A stretch of 64,000 nucleotides of DNA from contig NZ_CP008941.1 in assembly GCF_000742835.1 (NCBI RefSeq), forward strand, positions 1,445,001 through 1,509,000. The letters run 5' to 3'. The stretch is from Candidatus Paracaedibacter acanthamoebae. Its GTDB lineage: Bacteria; Pseudomonadota; Alphaproteobacteria; Paracaedibacterales; Paracaedibacteraceae. Of this stretch, positions 54,243 to 62,848 are shown one piece after another. The number at the start of each line of letters is the position of its first letter. The stretch's first letter is position 1. A program made the translations under genes and the position numbers. The notes under the pieces were generated by a model that did not search any database, was not told where the DNA came from, and saw only the letters and a list, made by a program, of their open reading frames with translations.

Positions 54243-55078
54243 GGGTATCGTCAAGTTGTTGAGGTAAAACTCGAATTATTGTAAGATTCTTGCAAAAATA
54301 AGAGAAAATCTTTCATCATGCGAGATCATTATAAAGGGTATCGTCTTCCCAAAAGTGTTATTGGCTTTGCTGTCCGCTACTATTACCGCTATAAAATCAG
54401 CTTAAGAGATTTAAGCGAAATGCTTCAGGATAGAGGCCTATCTGTCACTTACGAAACGATCCGGAATTGGTGCCAAACTTGGGGTCCTGTTTATGCCAGA
54501 GATATCCGTCAGAAAAGAGGATCAGCTTTTAAAGACAAATGGCATATTGATGAGGTGAGAGTAAAGATAAGGGGAAGTCTTCTGGTTATGGCGGTTGATT
54601 GATGGTGAGGGAGAAGAAATTGATGTCCTTTTACAAAGGAGAAGAAATGCCAAGTCAGCTATCCGATTTTTAAAGCGAGCTCTTAAAAAATTAGGCATGT
54701 CTCCTCGCGTCATGGTGACAGATAAGCTGAGAAGCTATAAAAAGGCCCATAGAATTTTACTCAAATCTGCGGAGCATCGATCGCATAAACGCTTGAACAA
54801 TAGAATAGAAAACAGTCATCAGCCGACAAGAGAAAAAGAGAGACAAATGAGAGGTTTCAAAAGTGTGTCAAGCGCTCAAAGATTTTTAAGCAGTATGGGC
54901 ACTTTTCTTAATCTTTTAAAAGTAGGACGGTATAAACAGAGAGCCAAAGAGTATCGACAAAAGTTTATCCAATCCATTGATATCTTTAATGAGATTGTGG
55001 CTTCCTACCACCATTAGGCCTAATAAGAAAGGCAGAAGGAACGTCTATTTTTTTCCTCTAAACAACTTGACGGTACCC
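54243..55078 (+). mobile_element. IS6-family element copy 3, most complete
   Basis: Ends GGGTATCGTCAAGTTGTT and its near-complement ending at 55078; 836 bp. Flanking 8-mers differ, so no target duplication is preserved. It separates an ISKra4 relic from a Sel1 gene remnant. Confidence 0.85.
54318..55017 (+). pseudogene. IS6-family transposase, 2-bp deletion
   Basis: Full-length gene except for loss of two bases near 54570 (the KIKGEVFW coding point), which splits it into frames 54318-54602 and 54595-55017. The catalytic regions HIDEV, VTDKLRSY and ENSHQPTREKER are all present across the two frames. Confidence 0.87.
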
Positions 55079-55143
55079 TACGACAAGAGTAAGAAAGGAG
55101 GTGCCCGCCTTACGAGCGCTGTAATCATTAAAATGTGCTAGTA
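55079..55143 (-). pseudogene. 5' remnant of another Sel1-family gene
   Basis: The minus strand reads HFNDYSARKAGTSFLTLVV, matching the start HFNDYSTHKANTPFLTLIV of the next gene, with its ATG changed to ATA. The following 90 bp also match the region between the two next genes. IS6 copy 3 has removed the rest. Confidence 0.7.
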
Positions 55144-55231
55144 TATTTAATACTCCTTATTTATTTTTCTCTTAAAATCTCTTAACTTTTTAGGACTCAG
55201 TTGGTTGAAGCAGCAATAAAATATAAAAAAT

Positions 55232-57496
55232 TCAGTTAAATAGGAACTCATTTTCTTTCTGAAACTTCTGATTCCGGTAATATTTCCCTTTTTTTATCCC
55301 CTCTATAAAGAGATTGTAATAAACCCTAAATTTTTCGGTTTCCGCTTCGACTGCTTGCAATTTACCAGCGTATATAACAGCTAATTCATTTTGCCTCGCT
55401 AATCTGTTTGAAAATTGAGGCTCTTCTATTGCTTCTATATTGATTCTCTGAAGGTGTTTTTTAATTTCAGTTTCTGCTTTTGTCAGCACCTCCTTATAAG
55501 CCTCTTGCAGCTGCTCAAGAATACTTTCAACCTTTTTATAGGAATGTTTACTTCTTAGATTATTGATGATCTCATCAGCTAATCGAACATTGTCTTCCCC
55601 AAAACTGAGGTAAGCATTAGCAAGAAGCATATGTTGCTTCACATAAGGAATAACCTTTGTTGCTTTTTCGCGTTCTCCAATAGCCGTTTTATTCTTTGGA
55701 TCGATAAAAGCAAGGCAGCTAACCATTAAGCCTGAGTGAGTATTTAACTGATGACGCCAACCAATAAATTGCACCATTATTTTTTCAAGGTGATCATAAG
55801 CGGCACAATATAAGGGAGAATATGTATCACTAAGATTAGATTGAAGGGATATAAGCATTGCTTGCCAAGAGCTCAGGAGATCCCTTTCGAGGGAGTTAAT
55901 TTCTTCTTGATAGTTTGGAGCAGTCATAGGCGGAAGAGAATTAATCTTAAAGATAGTCAATAGATGGTCTTTACGCTTTGCTTTCATAAACCAAAAACTT
56001 GCTTGCGCAATATCTTTCTCAACATCTTTACCATATTGGTACATAATTGCTAAACTGGTTTGAGCATCTACATATCCCCGGCTTGCCGCTTTTATATCCC
56101 ATTCGAGTTTACCCAGGATCCTTAATCGATGCTTTGCGATTGCTAAGCCTTGATTCGCAGCCTTTATATACCAATCCATTGCTTTATTATAATCGCACTC
56201 GACTCCTAGTCCCTCTTGGTACATATACCCTAAATTATTTTGAGCGACTGCAAGTCCTTGGTTCGCGACCTTTGTATACAATTCCACTGCCTTATTATAG
56301 TCACGCTCGACCCCTAGTCCATATTGATACATATAACCTAGATTGCTTTGACCCGCTGCCTCTTCTTGGTTTGCAGCCTTTGTATACAATTCCACTGCTT
56401 TATTATAGTCACGCTCTACTCCTAGTCCATATTGGTATATATACCCTAGATTGATTTGACCTACTGCCTCTTCCTGGTTTGCAGACTTTGTATATAATTC
56501 CACTGCTTTATTATAGTCACGCTCTACCCCTAAGCCCTCTTGATACATATACCCTAGGCAATTCTGAGCGATTGCCTCTCCTTGGTTAACAGCCTTTATA
56601 TACCATTCGATTGCTTTATTATAGTCACGCTCTACCCCTAAGCCCTCTTGATACATATACCCTAGGCGATTCTGAGCGATTGCCTCTCCTTGGTTAACAG
56701 CCTTTATATACCATTCGATTGCTTGAGTATAGTCGCGCTCTACTCCTAGTCCATATTGGTACATATGTCCCAAATTGATTTGAGCGACTGCATATCCTTG
56801 GTTCGCGACCTTTGTATACAATTCCACTGCCTTATTATAGTCACGCTCTACCCCTAACCCATGTTGGTACATAAATCCTAAATTATTTTGAGCGATTGCT
56901 AACTCTTGGTTCGCAGCCTTTGTATACCATTCCACTGCTTTATTATAGTCACGCTCTATGCCTAATCCATCGTGGTACATAAATCCTAAATTGCTCTGAG
57001 CCAGGGCTCTGCCAGCTTTAGCCCGAGCTTTTGCACTGCTAACAAGTTCTCCAAATAAACCAGCGTCTTTTGTTTTATCGCCTAAACCTAGCAAGACGAA
57101 AAGATACCCGTCATCCTGCTGCGCCTTTGCCTTTATCCCCTCCCAGTTAAAAGGTTCGATAAGACCTTTGATGAATGATGTTACGCCTCTCTCTAAGCAT
57201 TGTCTGACAATTTCTTCTTGAGCACCTGTATCGTTGTTATTAGCGAGTCCAGCCAATTCTTTGATATCCATTGAGGTACACTTAGGAGGCATAATCCCTA
57301 TAGTATCGTCTTGCTGTTTCTCTGGGTTTTCTTTGTTTTTAAATTCCTCTATAGATAAGGCTTCCGCTTGCAGACGCTGAGGTTCTTCAGAAGCGTATGC
57401 TGGTAAAAGGTTGGCAATAAACCATAAGGCTACGATAAGAGTAAGAAAGGGGGTGTTCGCCTTATGAGTGCTGTAATCATTGAAATGTTCTTGCAT
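55232..57496 (-). CDS. Large secreted Sel1-repeat protein (754 aa), family member 1
   Basis: Signal peptide at about 16-35 (TPFLTLIVALWFIANLLPAYA). A helical N-terminal domain (about 36-165) precedes about nine 36-residue Sel1 repeats, LGxMYQxGLGVERDYNKAVEWYTKAANQG, at about 165-480. A conserved family C-terminal domain (about 490-754) has ASFWFMKAKRKD, then QFIGWRHQLNT, a long helical segment and a KFQKENEFLFN end. Sel1 arrays form protein-binding solenoids. The next two genes share all three parts, so this is a tandem gene family. Host interaction is inferred from export and the Sel1 fold. Confidence 0.88.
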   Translation of the reverse strand: MQEHFNDYSTHKANTPFLTLIVALWFIANLLPAYASEEPQRLQAEALSIEEFKNKENPEKQQDDTIGIMPPKCTSMDIKELAGLANNNDTGAQEEIVRQCLERGVTSFIKGLIEPFNWEGIKAKAQQDDGYLFVLLGLGDKTKDAGLFGELVSSAKARAKAGRALAQSNLGFMYHDGLGIERDYNKAVEWYTKAANQELAIAQNNLGFMYQHGLGVERDYNKAVELYTKVANQGYAVAQINLGHMYQYGLGVERDYTQAIEWYIKAVNQGEAIAQNRLGYMYQEGLGVERDYNKAIEWYIKAVNQGEAIAQNCLGYMYQEGLGVERDYNKAVELYTKSANQEEAVGQINLGYIYQYGLGVERDYNKAVELYTKAANQEEAAGQSNLGYMYQYGLGVERDYNKAVELYTKVANQGLAVAQNNLGYMYQEGLGVECDYNKAMDWYIKAANQGLAIAKHRLRILGKLEWDIKAASRGYVDAQTSLAIMYQYGKDVEKDIAQASFWFMKAKRKDHLLTIFKINSLPPMTAPNYQEEINSLERDLLSSWQAMLISLQSNLSDTYSPLYCAAYDHLEKIMVQFIGWRHQLNTHSGLMVSCLAFIDPKNKTAIGEREKATKVIPYVKQHMLLANAYLSFGEDNVRLADEIINNLRSKHSYKKVESILEQLQEAYKEVLTKAETEIKKHLQRINIEAIEEPQFSNRLARQNELAVIYAGKLQAVEAETEKFRVYYNLFIEGIKKGKYYRNQKFQKENEFLFN

Positions 57497-57585
57497 AATT
57501 TAATCCTCCATATTTATTTTTCTCTTGGAATCCCTTAACTTTTTAGGGCTCAGGTGTTTGAAGCAGCAATAAAGTATAAAAAAAT

Positions 57586-60500
57586 TCAGGGAAATAGGTA
57601 CTCATTTTCTTTCTGAAACTTCTGGTTTCGGCAATATTGCCCTTTTTCTACCTCGTCTAGAAACAGATTATAATAAATCCTGAACTTTTCAGCTTCCTCT
57701 TTAACCGCTTGCACTTTACTTGTATAAATAACAGCTAACTCATTTTTCCGAGCTAATCTTTTTGAAAAGCCAGGTTCATCTATTTTATATAAATCAAGCC
57801 ACTGCAGCTGTTTTTTGATTTCAGTTTCTGCTTTTTCCAACGCATCCTTATAAGATGCGTGCAGATGCTCAAGTATACTTTCAACTTTTTTATAAGAATA
57901 CTTGCTGTTGAGGTTATTGACAATTTCCTCAGCAAATTGGACGTTGTCTTCACCAAAACTAAGGTAGCCCTTAGAAAGGAGCGTATGTTGCTTGACATAT
58001 GGTGTAATATTTGTTGCTTTTTGACGGTTCTCAATGACGGTTCTATCTTTTGGCTCTCTAAAAACAAGGCAGCTAACCATTAAGCCTGGCCGAGTATTTA
58101 GCTGATGACGCCACCCAATAAATTGCATCATTATCTCTTCGAGCTGTTCATAAGCAGCACAATGTAAGAGAGAATGTTTTCCATTAACATCATATTTATT
58201 TTGTATAAGCATTGCTTGCCAACAGCTAAAGAGATACCCTTCGATAGAGTTAATTTGCTCTTGATAATTTTGATCAGTCATAGCCGGAGAAGAACTAATC
58301 TTAAAAATATTTAATAGATAGTCTTTACTCTTTGCTTTCATAAACCACAAACTTGCTTGCGCAACATCCCTATTTATTACGTTACCAGCTTGGTATATTA
58401 ACCCTAAACTGGTTTGAGCAGCTGCATATCCTTGTTTTGCAGCCTTTGTATACAATTTGACTGCTTTATCATAATCACGCTTCACCCCTAATCCATACTG
58501 GTACATAAGTCCTAAATTGACACAAGCGGCTAGATATTCTTGTTTTGCAGCCTTTGTATACCATTCAACTGCTTTAGTATAATCACGCTTAACTCCTAAT
58601 CCATCGTGGTACATAAGTCCTAAACTGGTTTGAGCAGCTGCATATCCTTGTTTTGCAGCCTTTGTATACAATTTGACTGCTTTATCATAATCACGCTTCA
58701 CCCCTAATCCATACTGGTACATAAGTCCTAAATTGACACAAGCGGCTAGATATTCTTGTTTTGCAGCCTTTGTATACCATTCAACTGCTTTAGTATAATC
58801 ACGCTTAACTCCTAATCCATCGTGGTACATAAGTCCTAAATTGTTCTGCGCGGCTGCACACCCTTGGTTAGTAGCCTTTGTGTACAATTCCACTGCTCTA
58901 GTATAATCCCGCTCTACCCCTAACCCATGTTGGTACATATGACCTAAATTGTTTTGAGCGGCCGCATGTCCTTGAGTCACGGCTTTTGTGTACAATTCCA
59001 CTGCTCTAGTATAATCCCGCTCTACCCCTAACCCATGCCGGTAAATATGCCCTAAATTGTTTTGAGCCGCTGCATGCTCTTGAGTCACGGCTTTTGTATA
59101 CCATTCGATTGCTTTGTTAAGGTCACGCTCTACCCCTAACCCATGTTGGTACATATACCCTAAATTGTTCTGGGCCGCTGCATGCTCTTGAGTCACGGCC
59201 TTTGTATACCATTCCATTGCTGTGGTATAATCATGCTTAACTCTTAACCCATGTTGGTACATATACCCTAACTCATTTTGAGCGTCTGCACGCCCTTGGT
59301 TAGCAGCCTTTGTGTACAATTCCACTGCTCTAGTATAATCACGCTCTACCCCTAACCCATGCCGGTAAATATGCCCTAAATTGTTTTGGGCTGCTGCATG
59401 CTCTTGAGTCACGGCTTTTGTATACCATTCGATTGCTTTGTTAAGGTCACGCTCTATCCCTAAGCCCTCTTGGTGCATACGCCCTAAATTGTTCTGGGCC
59501 GCAGCTTCGCCTTGTTTAGCAGCCTTGGTATACCATTCGATTGCTTTGTTAAGATCACGCTCTATCCCTAAGCCCTCTTGGTGCATACGCCCTAAATTGT
59601 TCTGGGCCGCAGCTTCGCCTTGTTTAGCAGCCTTGGTATACCATTTCATTGCTTTGTTAAGGTCACGCTCTACCCCTAACCCATGTTGGTACATATACCC
59701 TAAATTGTTCTGGGCCGCAGTCTTGCTTTGGTTAGCTGCCTGAGTGTATAACTTAAATGCTTTGCTATAATCCCGCTCTAAACCTAATCCTTGTTGGTAC
59801 ATATACCCTAAACTACCTTGAGCAATTGCACATCCTTTGCTAGCAGCCTTTGTAAACCATTCAATTGCTTTGCTATAATTACGCTCAATTCCTAAGCCTT
59901 CCTGGTATATATGCCCTAAATTAGTTTGAGCAAGTACAAATCCTTTGCTAGCAGCCTTTGTGTACAATTCCACTGCTCTAGTATAATCACGCCCTACCCC
60001 TAATCCCTCGTGGTACATAAGTCCTAAATTGTTCTGAGCCGCAGCCTCGTCTTGGTTAGCAGATTTTATATACCATTCCACTGCTTTCTCCTCGTCAAGC
60101 TCAACTCCTAAACCATATTGGTACATAAATCCTAAATTGCTCTGAGCCAGGGCGCTGCCAGCTGTAGCCCGAATTTTTACACTGCCAGCAATTTCTCTAT
60201 ATAAAGAGGATTCTTTTGCTTTATCTGCTAAACTTAGCAACAGAAAGAGATATCTATCATCTTGCTGAGCTTTTTCTTTTATTCCTCCCCAGGTAAAAGG
60301 TTCGACTAGCACTTCCATGCAGGACATTACGCCTGTTGTTAAGCAGCGTATGATAATTTCTTCTTGAGCATGTGTATCATTATTATTAGCAAGTGCAGCT
60401 AGTTCTTTGATATTCATTAAGGTGTATTTAGCGAGTATGGCTCTTACAGCTTCATCTTGCTGGTCCTCTTGCTTTTCTTTGTCTTTAAATTCCTCTAAAG

Positions 60501-60672
60501 ACAGTGCTTCCGCTTGCAGGCAGCCGTGTGTTTCAACTCTAGACGCTACAAGCTTCTCTGGGGTTTCAGAAGTATACACACGAGAAGAGTTGACAATTAA
60601 CCCTGCTGCTACAATAAAAGTAAAGGGGAAAGTGACCGCCTTAGCGCCATAAATATTGAAATTTTCCAACAT
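57586..60672 (-). CDS. Large secreted Sel1-repeat protein (1028 aa), family member 2
   Basis: Same layout as the 754-residue member: N-terminal signal (TFIVAAGLIVNSS), helical domain with LAALANNNDTHAQEEI, then about 17 Sel1 repeats and the shared C-terminal domain (ASLWFMKAKSKD, QFIGWRHQLNT, NQKFQKENEYLFP). The extra length comes from more repeats. DNA-level tandem copies are visible, including an exact 216-bp duplication at 58403-58834, so repeat number is evolving. The 89-bp gap to the next gene is itself duplicated from neighbouring gaps. Confidence 0.88.
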   Translation of the reverse strand: MLENFNIYGAKAVTFPFTFIVAAGLIVNSSRVYTSETPEKLVASRVETHGCLQAEALSLEEFKDKEKQEDQQDEAVRAILAKYTLMNIKELAALANNNDTHAQEEIIIRCLTTGVMSCMEVLVEPFTWGGIKEKAQQDDRYLFLLLSLADKAKESSLYREIAGSVKIRATAGSALAQSNLGFMYQYGLGVELDEEKAVEWYIKSANQDEAAAQNNLGLMYHEGLGVGRDYTRAVELYTKAASKGFVLAQTNLGHIYQEGLGIERNYSKAIEWFTKAASKGCAIAQGSLGYMYQQGLGLERDYSKAFKLYTQAANQSKTAAQNNLGYMYQHGLGVERDLNKAMKWYTKAAKQGEAAAQNNLGRMHQEGLGIERDLNKAIEWYTKAAKQGEAAAQNNLGRMHQEGLGIERDLNKAIEWYTKAVTQEHAAAQNNLGHIYRHGLGVERDYTRAVELYTKAANQGRADAQNELGYMYQHGLRVKHDYTTAMEWYTKAVTQEHAAAQNNLGYMYQHGLGVERDLNKAIEWYTKAVTQEHAAAQNNLGHIYRHGLGVERDYTRAVELYTKAVTQGHAAAQNNLGHMYQHGLGVERDYTRAVELYTKATNQGCAAAQNNLGLMYHDGLGVKRDYTKAVEWYTKAAKQEYLAACVNLGLMYQYGLGVKRDYDKAVKLYTKAAKQGYAAAQTSLGLMYHDGLGVKRDYTKAVEWYTKAAKQEYLAACVNLGLMYQYGLGVKRDYDKAVKLYTKAAKQGYAAAQTSLGLIYQAGNVINRDVAQASLWFMKAKSKDYLLNIFKISSSPAMTDQNYQEQINSIEGYLFSCWQAMLIQNKYDVNGKHSLLHCAAYEQLEEIMMQFIGWRHQLNTRPGLMVSCLVFREPKDRTVIENRQKATNITPYVKQHTLLSKGYLSFGEDNVQFAEEIVNNLNSKYSYKKVESILEHLHASYKDALEKAETEIKKQLQWLDLYKIDEPGFSKRLARKNELAVIYTSKVQAVKEEAEKFRIYYNLFLDEVEKGQYCRNQKFQKENEYLFP
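58403..58834 (-). repeat. Exact 216-bp tandem duplication (two Sel1 repeats, twice)
   Basis: 58403-58618 and 58619-58834 are identical as read, and each encodes two 36-residue Sel1 units. Lack of any difference indicates very recent duplication or gene conversion. Confidence 0.85.
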
Positions 60673-60794
60673 ACCTTAGGCCTCCATATTATTTTTTGTC
60701 TTAAAATGCATTAATTTTGCTAGAATCACTATTTTCGCGCCAGCAGACGAGCATAAAAAAAGATATTGCCAACTCAACTCAAAATTAGAAGTTT

Positions 60795-62843
60795 TTACTC
60801 TAAATTCAACAGATATTCGTTTTCTTGTTGGAACTTCTGATTGCGATAATATTGTCCTTTTTCTACCTCGTCTAGAAACAAATTGTAGTAAATTCTGAAC
60901 TTCTTAGTTTCCTCTTCAACCGCTTGCACTTTATTTGTGAATGTAATAGCTAATTCATTTTTCCGAGCTAATCTTTTTGAAAATTGAGGCTCTTCTATTA
61001 CCTCTAAATCAAGCATTTGCAATTGTTTTTTAATCTCAGTTTCTGCTTTTGTCAGCACCTCCTTATAAGCCTCTTGCAGCTGCTCAAGAATACTTTCAAC
61101 CTTTTTATAGAAATGTTTACTGTTTAGATTATTGATGATCTCATCAGCTAATCGAACATTGTCTTCCCCAAAACTGAGGTAAGCATTAGCAAGAAGCGTT
61201 TGTTGCTTCACATAAGGAATAACCTTTGTTGCTTTTTCGCGTTCTTCAACAGCGGTTACATCTTTTAATGTTTGAAAAACAAGGCAGCTAATCATTAAGC
61301 CTGATTGAGTCCTTAATCGATGACGCAAACTAATAAATTGAACCATTATTTCCTCAAGTTGCTCATAAGCGTCACGATTTAAGGAAGAATATTTATCATC
61401 AAGATCATATTTATTTTGGACAAGCATTGCTTGCCAAGAACCAAGGAGATCAGCTTCGATGAAGTTAATTTGCTCTGGATAAGGGGGTGCCGTCAAAGGC
61501 GGAAGAGAATTAATCTTAAAAATATTTAAGAGATGGTCTTTACGCTTTGCTTTCATAAACCAGAAACTTGCTTGCGCTAGATCCTTCTCTATTCCTTTAC
61601 CATATTGATACATAAACCCTAAGCTGGTTTGAGCGTCTGCATACCCCTGACTTACCGCCTTTATATACCATTCCACTGCTGCGATATAATCACGCTCTAC
61701 CCCAAAACCATTTTTGTACATAGTTCCTACTAGATGCTGAGCCCTTGCATGTCCTTGGTTTGCAGCCTTTGTATACAATTTGACTGCTTTATCATAATCA
61801 CGCTCTACCCCTAACCCATGTTGGTACATATGACCTAAATTGTTTTGAGCGTGTGGATTACCTTGGTTTGCAGCCTTTGTATACAATTTGACTGCTTTAT
61901 CATAATCACGCTCTACCCCTAACCCATGTTGGTACATATGACCTAAATTGTTTTGAGCGGTTGGATTACCTTGGTTTGCAGCCTTTGTAAACCATTCCAC
62001 TGCTTTGGTATCGTCACGCTCCACCCCTCTTTCATGTTGGTACATATACCCTAAATTGTTTTGAGCGTATGGATCACCTTGGTTTGCAGCTTTTGTATAC
62101 CATTCCACTGCTTTGGTACCGTCATGCTCTACTCCTAACCCATGGTGGTACATATGACCTAAATTATAGTACATATGCCCTAAACGGTGTTGAGCGGTTG
62201 CATGTCCTTGGCTTGCAGCCTTGGTATACCATTCCACTGCTTTAGTATCGTCACGCTCTACCCCTAACCCATGTTCGTACATATGGCCTAAACGGTGTTG
62301 AGCGGCTGCATGTCCTTGGCTTGCAGCCTTTATATACCATTCCACTGCTTTGGTACCGTCATGCTCTACCCCTAACCCATGTTGGTACATATGACCTAAA
62401 TTATAGTACATATGCCCTAAACGGGTTTGAGCGTATGGATTACCTTGGTTTGCAGCCTTTGTATACCATTCCATTGCTGTGGTATAATCATGCTTAACTC
62501 CTAACCCATTTTGATACATATATCCTAAATTGTATTGAGCAGTGACCTCTCCTTGATTTGCAGCTTTTGTATACCATTCCACTGCGTTGATATCGTCACG
62601 CTCTACCCCTAACCCATGTTGGTACATATGACCTAAATTGTTTTGAGCGGATGGATTACCTTGGTTTGCAGCCTTTGTATACAATTTGACTGCTTTATCA
62701 TAATCACGCTCCACCCCTCTTTCATGTTGGTACATATACCCTAAATTGTTTTGAGCGGATGGATTACCTTGGTTTGCAGCTTTTGTATACCATTCCACTG
62801 CGTTGATATCGTCACGCTCTACCCCTAACCCATGTTGGTACAT
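60795..62843 (-). CDS. Sel1-repeat protein, C-terminal part of a frameshifted gene (member 3)
   Basis: 682 residues beginning at an internal MYQHGLGVERDD unit. About 11 Sel1 repeats are followed by the family C-terminal domain (ASFWFMKAKRKD, QFISLRHRLRT, NQKFQQENEYLLN). It has no signal peptide. The frame continues in sense into 62849-64000 if one G is restored at about 62865 (GAGCGTTGG here against GAGCGGTTGG in sister units). So this is the 3' part of one larger gene, and the apparent start is only the first ATG after the frameshift. Confidence 0.8.
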   Translation of the reverse strand: MYQHGLGVERDDINAVEWYTKAANQGNPSAQNNLGYMYQHERGVERDYDKAVKLYTKAANQGNPSAQNNLGHMYQHGLGVERDDINAVEWYTKAANQGEVTAQYNLGYMYQNGLGVKHDYTTAMEWYTKAANQGNPYAQTRLGHMYYNLGHMYQHGLGVEHDGTKAVEWYIKAASQGHAAAQHRLGHMYEHGLGVERDDTKAVEWYTKAASQGHATAQHRLGHMYYNLGHMYHHGLGVEHDGTKAVEWYTKAANQGDPYAQNNLGYMYQHERGVERDDTKAVEWFTKAANQGNPTAQNNLGHMYQHGLGVERDYDKAVKLYTKAANQGNPHAQNNLGHMYQHGLGVERDYDKAVKLYTKAANQGHARAQHLVGTMYKNGFGVERDYIAAVEWYIKAVSQGYADAQTSLGFMYQYGKGIEKDLAQASFWFMKAKRKDHLLNIFKINSLPPLTAPPYPEQINFIEADLLGSWQAMLVQNKYDLDDKYSSLNRDAYEQLEEIMVQFISLRHRLRTQSGLMISCLVFQTLKDVTAVEEREKATKVIPYVKQQTLLANAYLSFGEDNVRLADEIINNLNSKHFYKKVESILEQLQEAYKEVLTKAETEIKKQLQMLDLEVIEEPQFSKRLARKNELAITFTNKVQAVEEETKKFRIYYNLFLDEVEKGQYYRNQKFQQENEYLLNLE

Positions 62844-62848
62844 ATGAC

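Noticed and set aside
56047-56454. 135-codon plus-strand frame over the Sel1 gene
   Set aside because: It is the antisense shadow of Sel1 repeats. Its periodic Leu/Tyr/Pro composition reflects the repeat on the other strand.
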